NCBI GenBank assembly: GCA_015680685.1 | Contig: MNCI01003070.1 | Coordinates: forward strand, 897,840 to 949,684 | Reading direction: 5' to 3' | Source of the DNA: Gnetum montanum | Lineage: Eukaryota > Streptophyta > Gnetopsida > Gnetales > Gnetaceae | DNA: 51,845 nucleotides | Shown here: piece after piece, positions 1 through 10,475 of the stretch | Numbering within the stretch: position 1 is the stretch's first letter | How the letters are laid out: each line of letters begins with the position of its first letter | Program-made: the position numbers and the translations under genes | The notes under the pieces: model-generated | The model's database searches: none | What the model was told of the DNA's origin: nothing | What the model saw: the letters and a program-made list of their open reading frames with translations, nothing else

Positions 1-89
1 CCGTGACCCTCAGACGACTTTGGCTACATTTGAAGTCACACATGGCAATTTTGAGGATCGAAACACTTGGTTTTTACCAAGTGTTATGC

Positions 90-360
90 CAGCGTCTACG
101 CCCAACGTGTACGCCCAGCGTATACGCCCGACGCCCAGCATACATGCCTCACATGTACGCTCAGCAGGTGTAACAGGAGCAAGAATTGAAGCAAGTCGAC
201 ATCCATCAGCGTATACGCCAGCGTCCATCAGCATATACGCCCCAGCGTATACTCCCAGCGTCCACCAAAGTTCACACGCCCAGCAAGTCCAGCGTATACG
301 CCCAGTGTATATGCTGGCCTGATGTAGCGTATATGCCCAGCGTATACCATATTTCGAAAT
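90..360 (+). repeat. Degenerate U3 minisatellite, GTATACGCCCAGC-type
   Basis: About a dozen imperfect copies of a roughly 13-bp unit (GTATACGCCCAGC and variants such as GTCTACGCC and GTGTACGCC) run from about 90 to 350, ahead of the TATA box at 423-430. Many copies contain the palindrome GTATAC or CGTATACG. The overlapping ORFs here are products of the repeat and not genes. Confidence 0.75.
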
Positions 361-754
361 TGTACATACCCGGTCGACATGCCACGTGTCTCCTAACCCG
401 ATTTTCTCGGTAAAACCCCACCTATAAAAGCCCAGTTTTCCGCGTATTCAAGGTCGGCAAAAATTTACCAGAGCAGACCCCAGAGCAATTACGCTGCAAA
501 CCAAAACCTCTTACGCTTACGCTGGAAGTTCTGTACGCCGAGCACAGTCTCTACGCTCCGCCTACCGTGCGAACCAGCCACATCCCTGCACCCACCGGGG
601 CTTTACGTCCGCCTTGTGTTCAGCCACAACTACGTTAGACCGGTGCACTACATTTCCACTTCATAATACAATTTACAGTTTACAGTTTCCAACTTACAGT
701 TTACGCTGACTTCTTGCATATGTTTCTGCTTACGCTCGTTTACATTTACGCTCT

Positions 755-980
755 GATTATGCCATTCACACCTTGTTTACGCTTTATGCCCTGTTTACGC
801 CCTGTTTACGCTTTACGCCCTGTTTACGCTTTACGCCCAGTTTACACTGTGTTCAGGTTTATGCTTAGTTTACGCTGCGTATATCAGTTTACGTTGTTAC
901 GCCATCTACATTTTGTTTACGCCCTGTTTTCACTGTTCGCTTCGTTTTACGCCCGCTACACTGTTTACGCATAACCCAGT
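755..980 (+). repeat. Degenerate TTTACGC(CCTG) short tandem array inside E0 LTR
   Basis: There is a run of TTTACGC units alternating with CCTG and TTTATGC, clearest at 775-840 (CTGTTTACGCTTTACGCC repeated). It lies downstream of the TATA box, so it would be in the transcribed part of the LTR. Its core ACGC resembles that of the upstream U3 array. No protein function is implied. Confidence 0.65.
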
Positions 981-1900
981 GTATAACACTTCGGTGATGC
1001 TCGGGGAAATCCTTGTCTGATCCGCGTGTGGACCACCCAAGGTACTCTACCTTCGTGCATTCCAGCTCGCCCTCAGGTGAAGGTAGGGTCATCTGTGCTC
1101 GTCCTGCGATCCCACAGTGTCTGTTTCTCCTTCCAGTCGGGGACCGACGATTTCAGGCGGTACACACGGTTGGGACATAGTTGTTTGATAGATTTTAGAT
1201 AGCTTTTTCATAGATTTTTGATTTCCAGTTCTGCTATTTCCTAATGCATGCTCGTAGTGTGATTTTAAGTGATTATACGACATCTTTGAGTGTGATGTAC
1301 TTGGATGCATTACATGACTGGAAATAAAGATAGGAATTACTTTTATCATTGCAACACCCACTTAGATTTATTATTGCTTTTAATTGCTTAAATGTTTATT
1401 TTTTTCCTTAGTTAATGTTTCCATTTATTACTCTTTACGATTCCTATCATTAGGCAGAATGAGTATGACCAATTGCAAGCACTTAAGTGTAATTGCTTGG
1501 TAACCCATCAGTGTATCATTTGGTAAGCTAAGTGACATACGCTTGGTAATCCCAATAGTAGTTACACAAAGTCCAAGGCATGGGTAGAGGATTAAGAATG
1601 AATACTCATCACACATAGGCTAGTTTAGATTTTACTTTTCACTATTAATTAGCTTAATTAATTTATCTCTTTATTGTCATTAGGAGTAGCATAGGGCTAG
1701 ACAACATCAATCATATGCCTCACTTTGAACTAAACCATACATGATAAATCTACCACTAGTCTAATTGGGAAGATAGCAAACTGTGATCAAAGCCTAACGA
1801 TTTAGATGCACATCTAGTCCCATCCACGGAATTTGACCAAATTGTGCGTGAATGCTTGTGATTTGTATGGTTGGGCGTAGGGGCATCTCAGCACTCATCA

Positions 1901-2716
1901 ATCCCTAAGTTTGAAGAAGGCTACAATGCTAATCCTCAACATCACTTATAAGCCTTCTATGATGTCTATGTCTTGAAAAATATCTAAAATAATTGAAAAA
2001 ACCTAAAGCTCTTCTCCATGACACTCATCAAAGAAGCTAAAAATTGATACCAGTCCTTGAAACCGAAATCCAATAGGATATGGAGTACGATGCTTAAGTT
2101 TTTCAATGACAAGTACTAAACATATTTCTCAGTATCCAATTTGAGGAAGAAGATTCAAGGACGGAGACAAGAAAATCATAAATTCCTTAATGTAGCCTAG
2201 ATAGGTACAATTCTTTACTTTACAGATGCGTAGGCCATGACTTCATTCAAAGGAAGTAGCTGCATTAGGTTATAAACGAATTTCAAAATAAAACTAGGGA
2301 AACTTTTAGGGTCTATGCCTAAGGAAGGTTATCAAAGATGAAAGCCCATCAGATCCAAATGCTTATTAATCAAGTAGAAAAGGATGAAGGGGAGATGAAG
2401 AAGGAAGAGAGTGCAAAGAAGTACAATAGAGAAGGAGGACCATCTCTGTGAACCAAATGAAGGAGCATCACTAGCAAAGGTAGCTTAGCGAAAGACCTTG
2501 CTGATCCAAAAATATATTAATGAAATATTAGCTAAGGTTGACAAGATGTGGAACTCCATTGATGAGAAGTTCCAAATTACATTGAAGATCATAGAGGAAA
2601 AGCTAGAATTGGGAAGAATCAAAGACAAAGATAAGAGGAAAAAGAAAGACACATGAATGAGCTACTATCATCACAAGGGAAAAGCTACTATAGTTGAGGA
2701 GGTTGTAGACTCATAA
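1901..2716 (+). pseudogene. E0 gag remnant
   Basis: Conceptual translation begins with a decayed version of the gag N-terminal motif IPKFEEGYN, continues through the conserved 'LIKEA..Y.SLKPKS...WSTML..FNDKY' block (about 2020-2120), the 'NLRKKIQG' block, and the basic 'KVDKMWNSIDEKFQ' coiled region (about 2535-2580). E1-E4 have the same order. There are many stop codons. The fragment starts immediately after the LTR end at 1900: the primer-binding site, leader and first part of gag are absent. The sequence stops near 2716, where an assembly join follows. Confidence 0.75.
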
Positions 2717-3083
2717 TTGAATGATGATTGATGTAATATTTGTTAGTACAAACATCCATAGTGTTGTTGCCTAATAANGATTTATCAAAGTAAATCAATC
2801 AAATATATCGTAAGTAACTACAACAAGATGCAAGTAAGAATGTATGTGAGGAGGGGAAGCTCCACTGACAGTGGCTCGACTGGTACCGATGTGACTAACG
2901 GGTCCAATACACGTCTTGTTGCAAGGCTCACTTTCGGGTTTCCTTAACCTGGACTCCCTAAAACGATGTAGGTCCGAAGAACGATAACGGCCACATTTAT
3001 TGAGGGGGTTGTAGACTCATAATTGAATGATGATTGATGTAATATTTGTTAGTACAAACATCCATAGTGTTGTTGCCTAATAA
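2701..3083. repeat. 77-bp exact duplication around a single N (probable assembly join)
   Basis: Bases 2701-2777 and 3007-3083 are identical. A single N at 2778 follows the first copy. The 228 bp between (2779-3006) resemble nothing else in the window. The same pattern occurs at other single-N positions here. An unresolved contig overlap or local mis-join is more likely than a biological duplication. Confidence 0.7.
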
Positions 3084-3157
3084 TTTCACACTTATAAGAG
3101 TTTGGGGTTTATGCTTTGAACTTGAGGTTTGTCAAAAGGTAAGCACCCAGAAGGGCC

Positions 3158-3164
3158 TATATAA
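3158..3164 (+). promoter_or_regulatory. TATA box of GULLO unit 1
   Basis: TATATAA lies 84 bp upstream of the ATG at 3248. Unit 3 has the same motif at 7937-7943, 50 bp upstream of its ATG, and the segments between are recognisably related (TGCGGAAGCAAATCAAACATGG against TGCGGAAGCGAATCAAGCATGA). The pairing supports a real ancestral promoter. Confidence 0.55.
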
Positions 3165-3247
3165 CCACGGCAGTTTTTGCGCCTGTATAACCACGAATTC
3201 TGTGAACGATCCTCCCATCTGCAGGGCCTTGCGGAAGCAAATCAAAC

Positions 3248-3894
3248 ATGGCGCCACATCTAAGCGTGTGGGTGTGCGCATGGTTTTGCGTTGTAGCGTT
3301 AGCAAAGGTGATGGTGCAGGCCTGCGACGTCGGAGCCTGGCTGCTGACCTGCAACAAAGAAGAAGAAGATGAAGAGGGAAAATGCCAAATATACAACAGT
3401 TATGGCATCTGGACGACGCCTCCACCACCTACACCGCCTCCGCCGTGGCCTATCCCAAGAACAAGGCCGAGCTGCTCGCGGCCGTGGCGGACGCCGTCCG
3501 GAGAAAGCAAAAGATTAAGGTCACAGGTCCGCTGTCCCACAGCATCCCGCCGCTCGTGTCCAGGCGCCACGGGCTTGCTCATATCCATGTGGGATCTGGT
3601 GCGGACGCGGACGGTGAGCATCTGCACTGGGGCAAGTCTGCGGGCTATTACGTGGACAGTCTGGTGAAGTTCCTGGACGTGCGTTGCCGGTTCGATCCCG
3701 ACGGGGTGTTCCTGAACGAGTGGAGCGAGAAGGTCCTCGGCCACGGCGGCAAACGCCTGCAGGAAATCCGCGACGGATGTGCTCTGGAGAAGCTGTGTAA
3801 GTGCTCGCAGGATTCCCACTGCGCTCCTTCTGAGGGATACTTTTGCCGCCCCGTCCGCGTCCTCACCGACGCTCGTGTCTGCCGTGAGGACTAA
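3248..3894 (+). pseudogene. L-gulonolactone oxidase-like (GULLO) pseudogene, unit 1
   Basis: The ATG at 3248 opens a secretory signal peptide (WVCAWFCVVALAKVMVQA, then Cys). A frameshift near 3410 moves reading to the frame carrying the start of an FAD-binding PCMH domain: YPKNKAELLAAVADAVRRKQ, then SHSIPPLV, the flavin-site region. The protein then jumps straight to the D-arabinono-lactone oxidase C-terminus, with the family HWGK motif near 3630, 'FDPDGVFLNEW', and the cysteine-rich plant GULLO tail (CKCSQDSHCAP and FCRP) ending at a TAA at 3892-3894. Plant GULLO proteins are usually near 580-600 residues, so roughly 400 central residues are missing. The intact family oxidises L-gulono-1,4-lactone towards ascorbate and is exported. 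This copy cannot encode an enzyme. Its GC content is far above that of its surroundings. Confidence 0.85.
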
Positions 3895-5300
3895 CTTCCA
3901 CGTTGGGCCGCTGAGTCCCACCGGTGGCCGTGGATGTTAGTCATGTTACGTGATAGAAGCGCATCCGGATAAATTTTGACTAACTGTTGGCGTTGGATTC
4001 GGGAGCGCGGGAGCGGGTATTTTAAATTCGCAATGGGTACGTATTTCATAATTTCCAATGAAATTTTGTCTGGATTACATATACATTGAAATGGTCGCCT
4101 TGCCTTGCCTCGTATTGTTTTTGCCTGCATTTTACATTAAAATCTTACATATCTTCTCCTGTTCTGAATCATAAGTTCAGTGTTAAGTGGCAAGCAATCA
4201 AGATTCATGGCATCGGCATAAGATGGACCACAGAAAACAAGGGAGTACGAATAAATCAACGAACACACGGAAATCACGAAAGGGCTGCTATGGAAGGCCG
4301 AAGGAGCAAGTATGGGTCATACGGAAAGTTTTGGACGGGGCGTGCGAGGAAAACATTGCATTTGCATGGATTCGCCTGGCTTTGGGAGCGTCAAAGATTC
4401 GGCCATGACTCACACATTCACGCGTGTTTGTTTTTGCTCTTTTTCTCATGTCTCTGCTGAAAAAAAGAAAAACCAAAACAGGGTCATTGTCATGGCTCAT
4501 GACGGATGGATGCTTGTTCAACTTTTTTAAAAATCTGTTTGCTTATAAAGCAACGAAGCCCCGTCAGCACATGGAGAATGGCCATACGCAACCTCATGGC
4601 GCTCTGTTTTTACTTTCCCCTTCATCATGACTAGTGCCGATTTTCCAGCGTACCTATAAAGATTTCTATATCATTGTAGGTGAGATGAGTTACTGGGCTG
4701 TGCCTAGTTTTGTTAAGTTGTGTATTCATAGCATGCAGTCATCTTCAATGTGATCCTATGGTGCTACTCACAGGTAGTGGTTGAACAAAAGTATTAGGAT
4801 TTGTTATAAATTTGATTAAGGCTTGAGGCTTAATTTTATTTTTTAAAATATTGGATTGAGTAACAAAAGGATTTCATTTTATTGCTGTCATTTTGGTTGT
4901 TGCAGAAATTATATGTTTGGCCAGATTATGGCTCCTAAGTAAGGAAATGGATTCAATGCCCTCCATACCTTTGCAAATTTTCTTGCCTCAATTTAATGGT
5001 GATATTGCAATCTTCTGTGCAATTTTTAACCATTAACAATATTTTGGATTTACATTGTACTTGTTCTATATTTTACAATATATTTTTATGATATATGAGA
5101 TTTCATTTTTTAAAAAAAACTAATATATTTAAATTTTCTGTATGACGTCCCTGGCTGCAAACCCGTCCCCACTTTTTCTTGAGGCACACATACCCAAACA
5201 CGTTCAGAATCACGAATCCTAGATTCCTTGCTTCCACGAATCGGATTCTTTTGATGCATAAATATAAAGGGATTTATCTGTAGCATTGAGCCCCAAGCAT
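3895..5300 (+). repeat. 3' flank of GULLO unit 1, duplicated as 6143-7390
   Basis: From about 3966 ('ggataaattttgactaactgtt') to about 5290 this matches 6143-7390 almost base for base, including 'gggtacgtatttcataattt', a GC-rich to AT-rich transition, and 'ccccactttttcttgaggcac'. I see no coding sequence. It is the 3' untranslated and downstream part of the tandem unit. Confidence 0.8.
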
Positions 5301-5329
5301 CTCCTTTTTTCTTTAACATAACGATAATA

Positions 5330-5385
5330 ATTATAATATCAATGAAAATAAATTTGCATTATAATATCAATGAAAATAAATTTGC
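5330..5385. repeat. Two perfect 28-bp tandem copies
   Basis: Bases 5330-5357 and 5358-5385 are identical (unit begins ATTATAATATCAATG). This is an AT-rich local duplication with no function evident. Confidence 0.9.
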
Positions 5386-5739
5386 ATGTTCCTGTAAATT
5401 GTTACCACCAAGAAGAAAGCTTCATAAGCATGTTAATATAATATATGTCTTTCATTGTTAAACTTCTCAAACTTCTGATGATGTTTACGATGGATTGTAG
5501 AATTTGACAATATTATTTTGTTAATTTTTTAATATTGAAAATTAGAAATTTGTTTGCATTTTAGAAATCAAAGATCATATGGGATTTATTGCATGGTTGC
5601 AAAGCCAGGAAAGTTGAAAACATCATTCATGTAATGCCCCAAAAAAATAAGGTCAATTTGAAAGAAACAAATAAGCAAATTATAGTTAATATTCTATTAA
5701 AAATGTGAGCCAAGGAAGGGCAAAATAAAAAGACATATT

Positions 5740-6110
5740 CTTCATCATCAATGCTTTGCTTTGTTTGCACTGAATTCTAATACACTCTTCTTTTTGGTAA
5801 ATTGATCCACTGACCTATTTAAACAACGTGATGATGAGAGTTCATTCTTGCTCTAGCAATGTGATTTCTTAAATGTAAAGGAATAACAACGTGTGTTGTT
5901 ATTTACAAGTCATAAGATCGACTCCAAGTGGTATGCTATTGTGATTTCCTTTTCCAAGTGGTATATTTGATTGCCTTGGACTCGATAACAATTTCCAATT
6001 TTCATTTATAGTCTTTAAACTATTTAATCTATATGTCAAATATGTAAAATCAAAAAGTGAATGTACAAAGGTGGTAAGTTGACAGATGTGCCAACTCACT
6101 AAACTTTAGT
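5740..6110 (+). repeat. Upstream-region relic of GULLO unit 2 (coding region deleted)
   Basis: Landmarks such as 'atttacaagtcataagatc' (about 5900) and the 'tatgtcaaa...gtgaatgtacaaaggtgg' block (about 6030-6075) align with the upstream regions of unit 3 (7530-7640) and of the distant relic (27740-28010). The downstream flank of the unit follows within about 40 bp. The promoter-proximal part and the entire coding region of this unit have therefore been lost. Confidence 0.55.
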
Positions 6111-6142
6111 TTAAAGCTATGCGCCCGGAGATTGGTGATTTC

Positions 6143-7390
6143 AGATAAATTTTCACTAACTGTTCGCGATGGATTCCGAGCGTACAGAAGCACATTAAAT
6201 CCGCAATGGGTACGTATTTCATAATTTCCAATGAAATTTTGTCTGGTACATATACATTGAAATGGTCGCCTTGCCTTGCCTCATATGCATTGTACATTAA
6301 AATCATACTTGTCTCCTCCTGCTCTGAATCTTCCCCGAAACTTCATTTCATTGTTAAGTGGCCAGCAAGCAATCAAGATTCATGGCATCTGCCTGACAAA
6401 CTACAGAAAACAGGGAGTACGAATGAATAAACAAACAGGGAAATCATAAAAGGGCTACTTTGGTAACAGAAGGCCAAAGGCTCAAGTTTGGAACGGGGCC
6501 TGCGAGGTAAACATTGCATTTGCATGGATTGGCCTTTTGGAGCGTCAAAGGTTCCGCCACGTGTTTATTGGTCATTGCTGGTTCTTGCTCTTTTTCTAAT
6601 CTCTGCTGAAAAAAGAACATGATGACGGATGGATGCTTGTTCAACTCTTTTTAAAAATCTGTTTGCTTATGGGCCAACCAAGCGCAGCACATAGCCAATG
6701 GCCATATGCAAGCTCATGGGGCTCTGTTTTTACTTTCCCCTTCATCATGACTAGTGTCAATTCCCCCTTGTTTCAAAGGTTTTTAATCACCATAGGTGAG
6801 GTGAGTTGCTCAAGTGTGCCTAGTTTAGTTAAGTTGTATCTTCTTATAGTGTGGTTGTCTTCAACATGGCCCTATGGCACTACTCACACATCGTCATTGA
6901 ACAAAAATATTAGCAGACCTGATTTGTTATAAATTTGGTTGAGGTTTGAGGCTTAATTTCATTTTTAGAAAGATTGGATTGAGTAATAAAAGGGTTTCAT
7001 TTTATTGCTGTCATTTTGGTTGTTGCAAAAATTATATGTTTAGGCAGATTATGGCTCTTGAGTAAGGAAATTGATTTGATGCCCTCCATACTTTTGCAAA
7101 TTTTCTTGCTTCAATGTAATGGTGATATTGCAATCTTCTATGAAATTAAGCATTAACAATATTTTGGATTTACATTGTACTTGTTCTATATTCTACAATG
7201 TTTTTTTATAATATATGAGATTTAATTTTTTAAAAAAACTAATATATTTAAATTTTTTCTATCATGGCCCAGCTATGAACCCATCCCCACTTTTTCTTGA
7301 GGCACATGTACCAAAACACATTCAGAATCATGAATCCTCGCTTCCATGGATGAGATTCTTTTGATGCATAGGTATAAAGGCACAAGATTA
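6143..7390 (+). repeat. 3' flank of GULLO unit 2
   Basis: Second copy of the 3966-5290 block, with small indels and scattered substitutions. It ends near 'gatgcataggtataaaggcac'. No ORF is conserved between the two copies, so the block is non-coding. Confidence 0.8.
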
Positions 7391-7454
7391 TTTAATTTCT
7401 TGTATCTCATCTCTATTTTTTTGCAATATCATTTTTCACCCAATAAAACTTTAT

Positions 7455-7992
7455 GATAAAGGTACCAAGATGATCATTAGGTTATCCCCTTAATCTTTAA
7501 AACTTTATTTAGGATTTTCAATTTACTATGATTTTTTAATCTTTATATTAAAGATAAGGTGGATGTACAAATATGGTTCAATGTATACACTAAAACAAAA
7601 ACAAATTAATGATAATGATGTGTATCCGGTAATATGATTTACAAACTCCAAATGATAAATTATAGCTTCAATTCTAATAAGCGAATGTTAGGTTCCCAAA
7701 CAAAAACAAAGTAAGACAACGTTATTTTAGACACGTAGGTTGTGACTCTTCGACGCACGTGGAGAAACTAAACAATACAAAATGCTGGAGACGTACCAGT
7801 AACTTTTGGGTGACAGGTGCGATGTAATATGACAGCAGCTTGATGTGCTTGTGCCACCAGCCTGCCTGACTGCCTATCCCATTCCTCCAACTTCTCATCG
7901 ATCACAACAGTAACCACGGCCATATTTTTGCCACAATATATAACAGCTCTTACACTGGACAATCCTCACAACTGTGCGGAAGCGAATCAAGC
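7455..7992 (+). promoter_or_regulatory. Upstream region of GULLO unit 3
   Basis: This precedes the unit 3 ATG and includes a TATA box (TATATAA) at 7937-7943. Bases 7455-7925 align with 27865-28215 through blocks such as 'aaactaaacaatac', 'ggtgcgatgt', and 'cttgatg' with 'cttg.gccac'. Homology over several hundred bases argues for a conserved ancestral promoter region. Confidence 0.55.
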
Positions 7993-9104
7993 ATGACTCG
8001 TTATCTGAGCGGCTTGGCATGCGCATGGTTCTGCATTGTAACTGCGGCGAAGGCGGTGCAGGCGTGCTACATCGGAGCGCCTCTGGTAACATGCCACAAA
8101 CAAAACGGAGAATGCGAGGTCTACAACAGTGAAGGTAAAATCCAGTGTAGTGTTTAAATAGTTGGAAAATGATAAATGTCTGAGTCCGGACAAATTATAT
8201 TTAAAAATCATTATTGATTTCTTTTTACCGTGGACGCCGGTGTCAACATGAGGCAGTTGCAGGACGCCGTGGCCGCCAAGGGAATGGCCTTCTCCACGTC
8301 CACGTGGTGGGAGGGCGTCTCGGCGACCGGTTCCATCAGCACCGGTGCCCACGGCAGCGGACTCCACGGCCTCGGCTCTAACATCCACGACCACGTCGTC
8401 GGAGTCCGCATCGTCGTGCCGGCGGCATCAACAAGTCCTTCTTTTTCCAACCCAGGACCACCGCGCAGGTGCAGGCGACCTCCTAATACGCCGAACAACT
8501 CCAGAAAACGCAGGACTCCGCCAAACTCTGCAACTCCGCCAGCGTCACCATGATCAACCGGATCAACCGCGGCAGCGGCTTCTTCAACACGCCGAAAAAC
8601 TTCACGGGCTTCCCCGTCGTCGGCTTCAATCACAGGATGGTCAACTCTGGGGTCTGCGAGAGTTACGGCGTGCCGGAAACACAGAAATCCTGCCTCTCCG
8701 ACCGCATCACGGACCCCAACCAGTCGGTCTTTGCGTGGGACCGCCGCGCAGGGGCGCCCAAGAACTGGGATTTCGAGTTCCGCGTTCCTCTGCGAGTGGC
8801 CGCTGACGTCATGCGAGACATGAAGGCCATCCGCGACCACGGAGCGGAAACCCGCTCCGCCTTCTGCTTCCACGAGGGCATCGGCATCCTCATAAGGACG
8901 CTGAAGAAGTCGCAGGCGTACCTGGGTCCGCCGGAGGACATGGTCACGTTCGAGTTGGGCTACTACCGGCCGGACCGGCCCCGGAGTCCGGCCTGGAAAA
9001 TGGACGTGCTCACGGAGATGGAGCAGATGCTCCATGGGAAGTACGGTGCGCATCTGCACTGGGGCAAGTCTGGCGGATACTACATGGACGGTCAGGCCCG
9101 GCGG
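7993..9104 (+). pseudogene. L-gulonolactone oxidase-like (GULLO) pseudogene, unit 3
   Basis: The ATG at 7993 encodes a signal peptide (MTRYLSGLACAWFCIVTAAK) and the same Cys-containing start as unit 1 (TCHKQNGECEVYNSEG). An AT-rich stretch follows (8136-8222), possibly an intron remnant, then the end of the PCMH domain (TVDAGVNMRQLQDAV and the GTGAHGSGLHG loop). After 'VRIVVPA' a frameshift and a deletion of roughly 100 residues lead into the oxidase domain, with an in-frame TAA at about 8488. From 8550 the reading is clean for about 180 residues (TGFPVVGFNHRM, YLGPPEDMV, HLHWGK). Coding similarity ends near 9085 at a small GGCGGATACTACATG duplication. The cysteine-rich C-terminus is absent, so this is non-functional. 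Confidence 0.85.
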
Positions 9105-9436
9105 ATACTACATGTGATTTGTATACTATTCTTAAACTACTACTTGTATTGTGTTGTGTTAAGTATAATGGGCAAGAACAAAGAAAATGGGTTTGTTGAG
9201 TTCCACAGGTGCTAGGTAGCTCCCTTTTAATTAGTAAAGCGTCCATCCTAGGGTCTCTAACCTCATTTGGCCCACATTCACTTTTCCTTGTTGGCCTGAA
9301 GGGCAAAGAACGTCTAGTTACATTGGCCTGAAGGGCAAAGAACGTCTAGTTACATTGAATGACTTATGTGCTTCAACTAGTAGTTCACATCTTCGGTCCT
9401 CTTATTCTCCAGTAGCTAGCATTCCTTGTTGGCCCT
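9105..9436. other. Spacer between GULLO unit 3 and E1
   Basis: No gene is seen. It contains a perfect 32-bp tandem duplication at 9291-9322 and 9323-9354 (unit begins TTGGCCTGAAGGG). Bases 9432-9436 (GCCCT) form the left target-site copy of E1. Confidence 0.8.
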
Positions 9437-10307
9437 TGATGAATTGGGTTTTTCATAAGCTCCGATATCAGAGCAGTTGCAATATTGTACACGATATTGG
9501 GTACGCTATATTGCGGCCCAAGGTGCAATATCATGCATTCGATATCACAAGGTTATTCCCCAGTTTATAAATATAGCCCTTAGGCGTATGATTGAGAGTA
9601 GTTTTTGGCAGTCAAGTAGTGAAACTCTTGCAGTTTGTTCATTTGAGAGTTAGAATATTTTCCAAGTGCCCACAACAAGAGGTCTAAGGAAGTCTAAGTG
9701 TCATCAGATCTTTATTCAAGCATTGATGTACCTGAACACCCCATTGTGTTGGCAATAAAGATGAGCTCTTTCATTCATCCTTGCAGCACTTGAGACTTTC
9801 TTTCTTATGCATTTATGTGATTTCATATAGTTTACATTAATGTAATTCATGTAGCAATTAATTTTGATTAATTAAGCAACTGATTAAAATACACAAGCAC
9901 GACCCCTTCAAACATACGTGTAACACTTGGTAGCTCAAAAATAGTTAGCATTTGACAACCCAGCAGTGTTTACATGAAGTTCAAGATGTGTTTGGGAAGT
10001 GGGGACAGTTACTGCTGTTAGGCTAGATTAGACAATAGTTTACTTAGCACTTAGTTACTCTCACTTTTATTCCTGTTTTAGGTGATTAGTTGATAAAACA
10101 CAAAATAATAAAAATCTTATGCCTTAGTCACACTTAACCATACACTTGCATTTCACAAGTAAGACTAGAAAGACAACGAATGGACAACACGAACTCATTA
10201 TTTAGCTTTAGCGTACTTGGTAATTAAAGTCTGCGGAATTCGACTAGATCGCACATGAATGCCTATGATTCATATGGTTGGGCGTAGGGGTACCTCGCCA
10301 CTCATCA
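9437..10307 (+). repeat. E1 5' LTR
   Basis: Starts TGATGAA and ends CTCATCA. U3 carries phased (G/A)ATAT(C/T) motifs at about 9464-9555. TATA box TATAAATA is at 9566-9573 and an AATAAA polyadenylation signal at 9754-9759. The U5 end holds the 'ggttgggcgtaggggtacctc' stretch common to all elements here. Confidence 0.9.
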
Positions 10308-10308
10308 T

Positions 10309-10326
10309 TGGCACCGTTGCTAAGGA
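10309..10326 (+). other. E1 primer-binding site (tRNA-Asp type)
   Basis: TGGCACCGTTGCTAAGGA lies 1 bp after the 5' LTR. By my alignment it matches 14 of 18 bases of the complement of the plant tRNA-Asp 3' end. The copies in E2 and E3 are at the same spacing. Confidence 0.75.
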
Positions 10327-10475
10327 CTTTAGTTCTATGTGCACTATCTAAACCAAGTAAAACTTAGTAACCTCGTTGTTCAAACCCTAAGAGTCAAATC
10401 TTACAAAAACAAAAATTATAATTATACTTAAATTAAACCTTAACTGCACACTACCTATAAGTCCATTAACATAAA

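Larger units (their letters stand above)
1..1900 (+). mobile_element. LTR of element E0, 5' part possibly outside the window
   Basis: The 3' half matches the LTRs of the other elements. It has the conserved stretch around 1280-1340 (a dinucleotide-poor run, 'tgatgtacttgga', then an AATAAA signal near 1322), the 'acttggtaaccca' stretch near 1490-1506, and the terminal stretch 'ggttgggcgtagggg' followed by CTCATCA ending at 1900. A TATA box (TATAAAAG) is at 423-430. Upstream of it the U3 is filled with short repeats. At 1900 bp or more it is much longer than the 862-914 bp LTRs of E1-E3, mostly because of short-repeat expansion. The true 5' end was not identified and may lie before base 1. Confidence 0.7.

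Noticed and set aside
20-413. Overlapping ORFs at the left edge (about 75-100 codons)
   Set aside because: They consist of translations of the short GTATACGCCCAGC-type repeat in all frames, with no domain and no independent start context.
3132-3921. Minus-strand ORFs of up to 173 codons across GULLO unit 1
   Set aside because: They are antisense shadows of GC-rich coding sequence. The plus strand carries the recognisable oxidase motifs.
8136-8227. Intron between the first GULLO exon and the rest in unit 3
   Set aside because: GTAAAA follows YNSEG and the interval is AT-rich, but no convincing acceptor was found and unit 1 reads on without an intron at this place. Kept only as a possibility in the unit 3 entry.
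8211-9059. Minus-strand ORF of 282 codons over GULLO unit 3
   Set aside because: The longest frame in the window, but antisense to the GULLO domain and Arg/Val-rich through GC bias. It matches no protein pattern I recognise.
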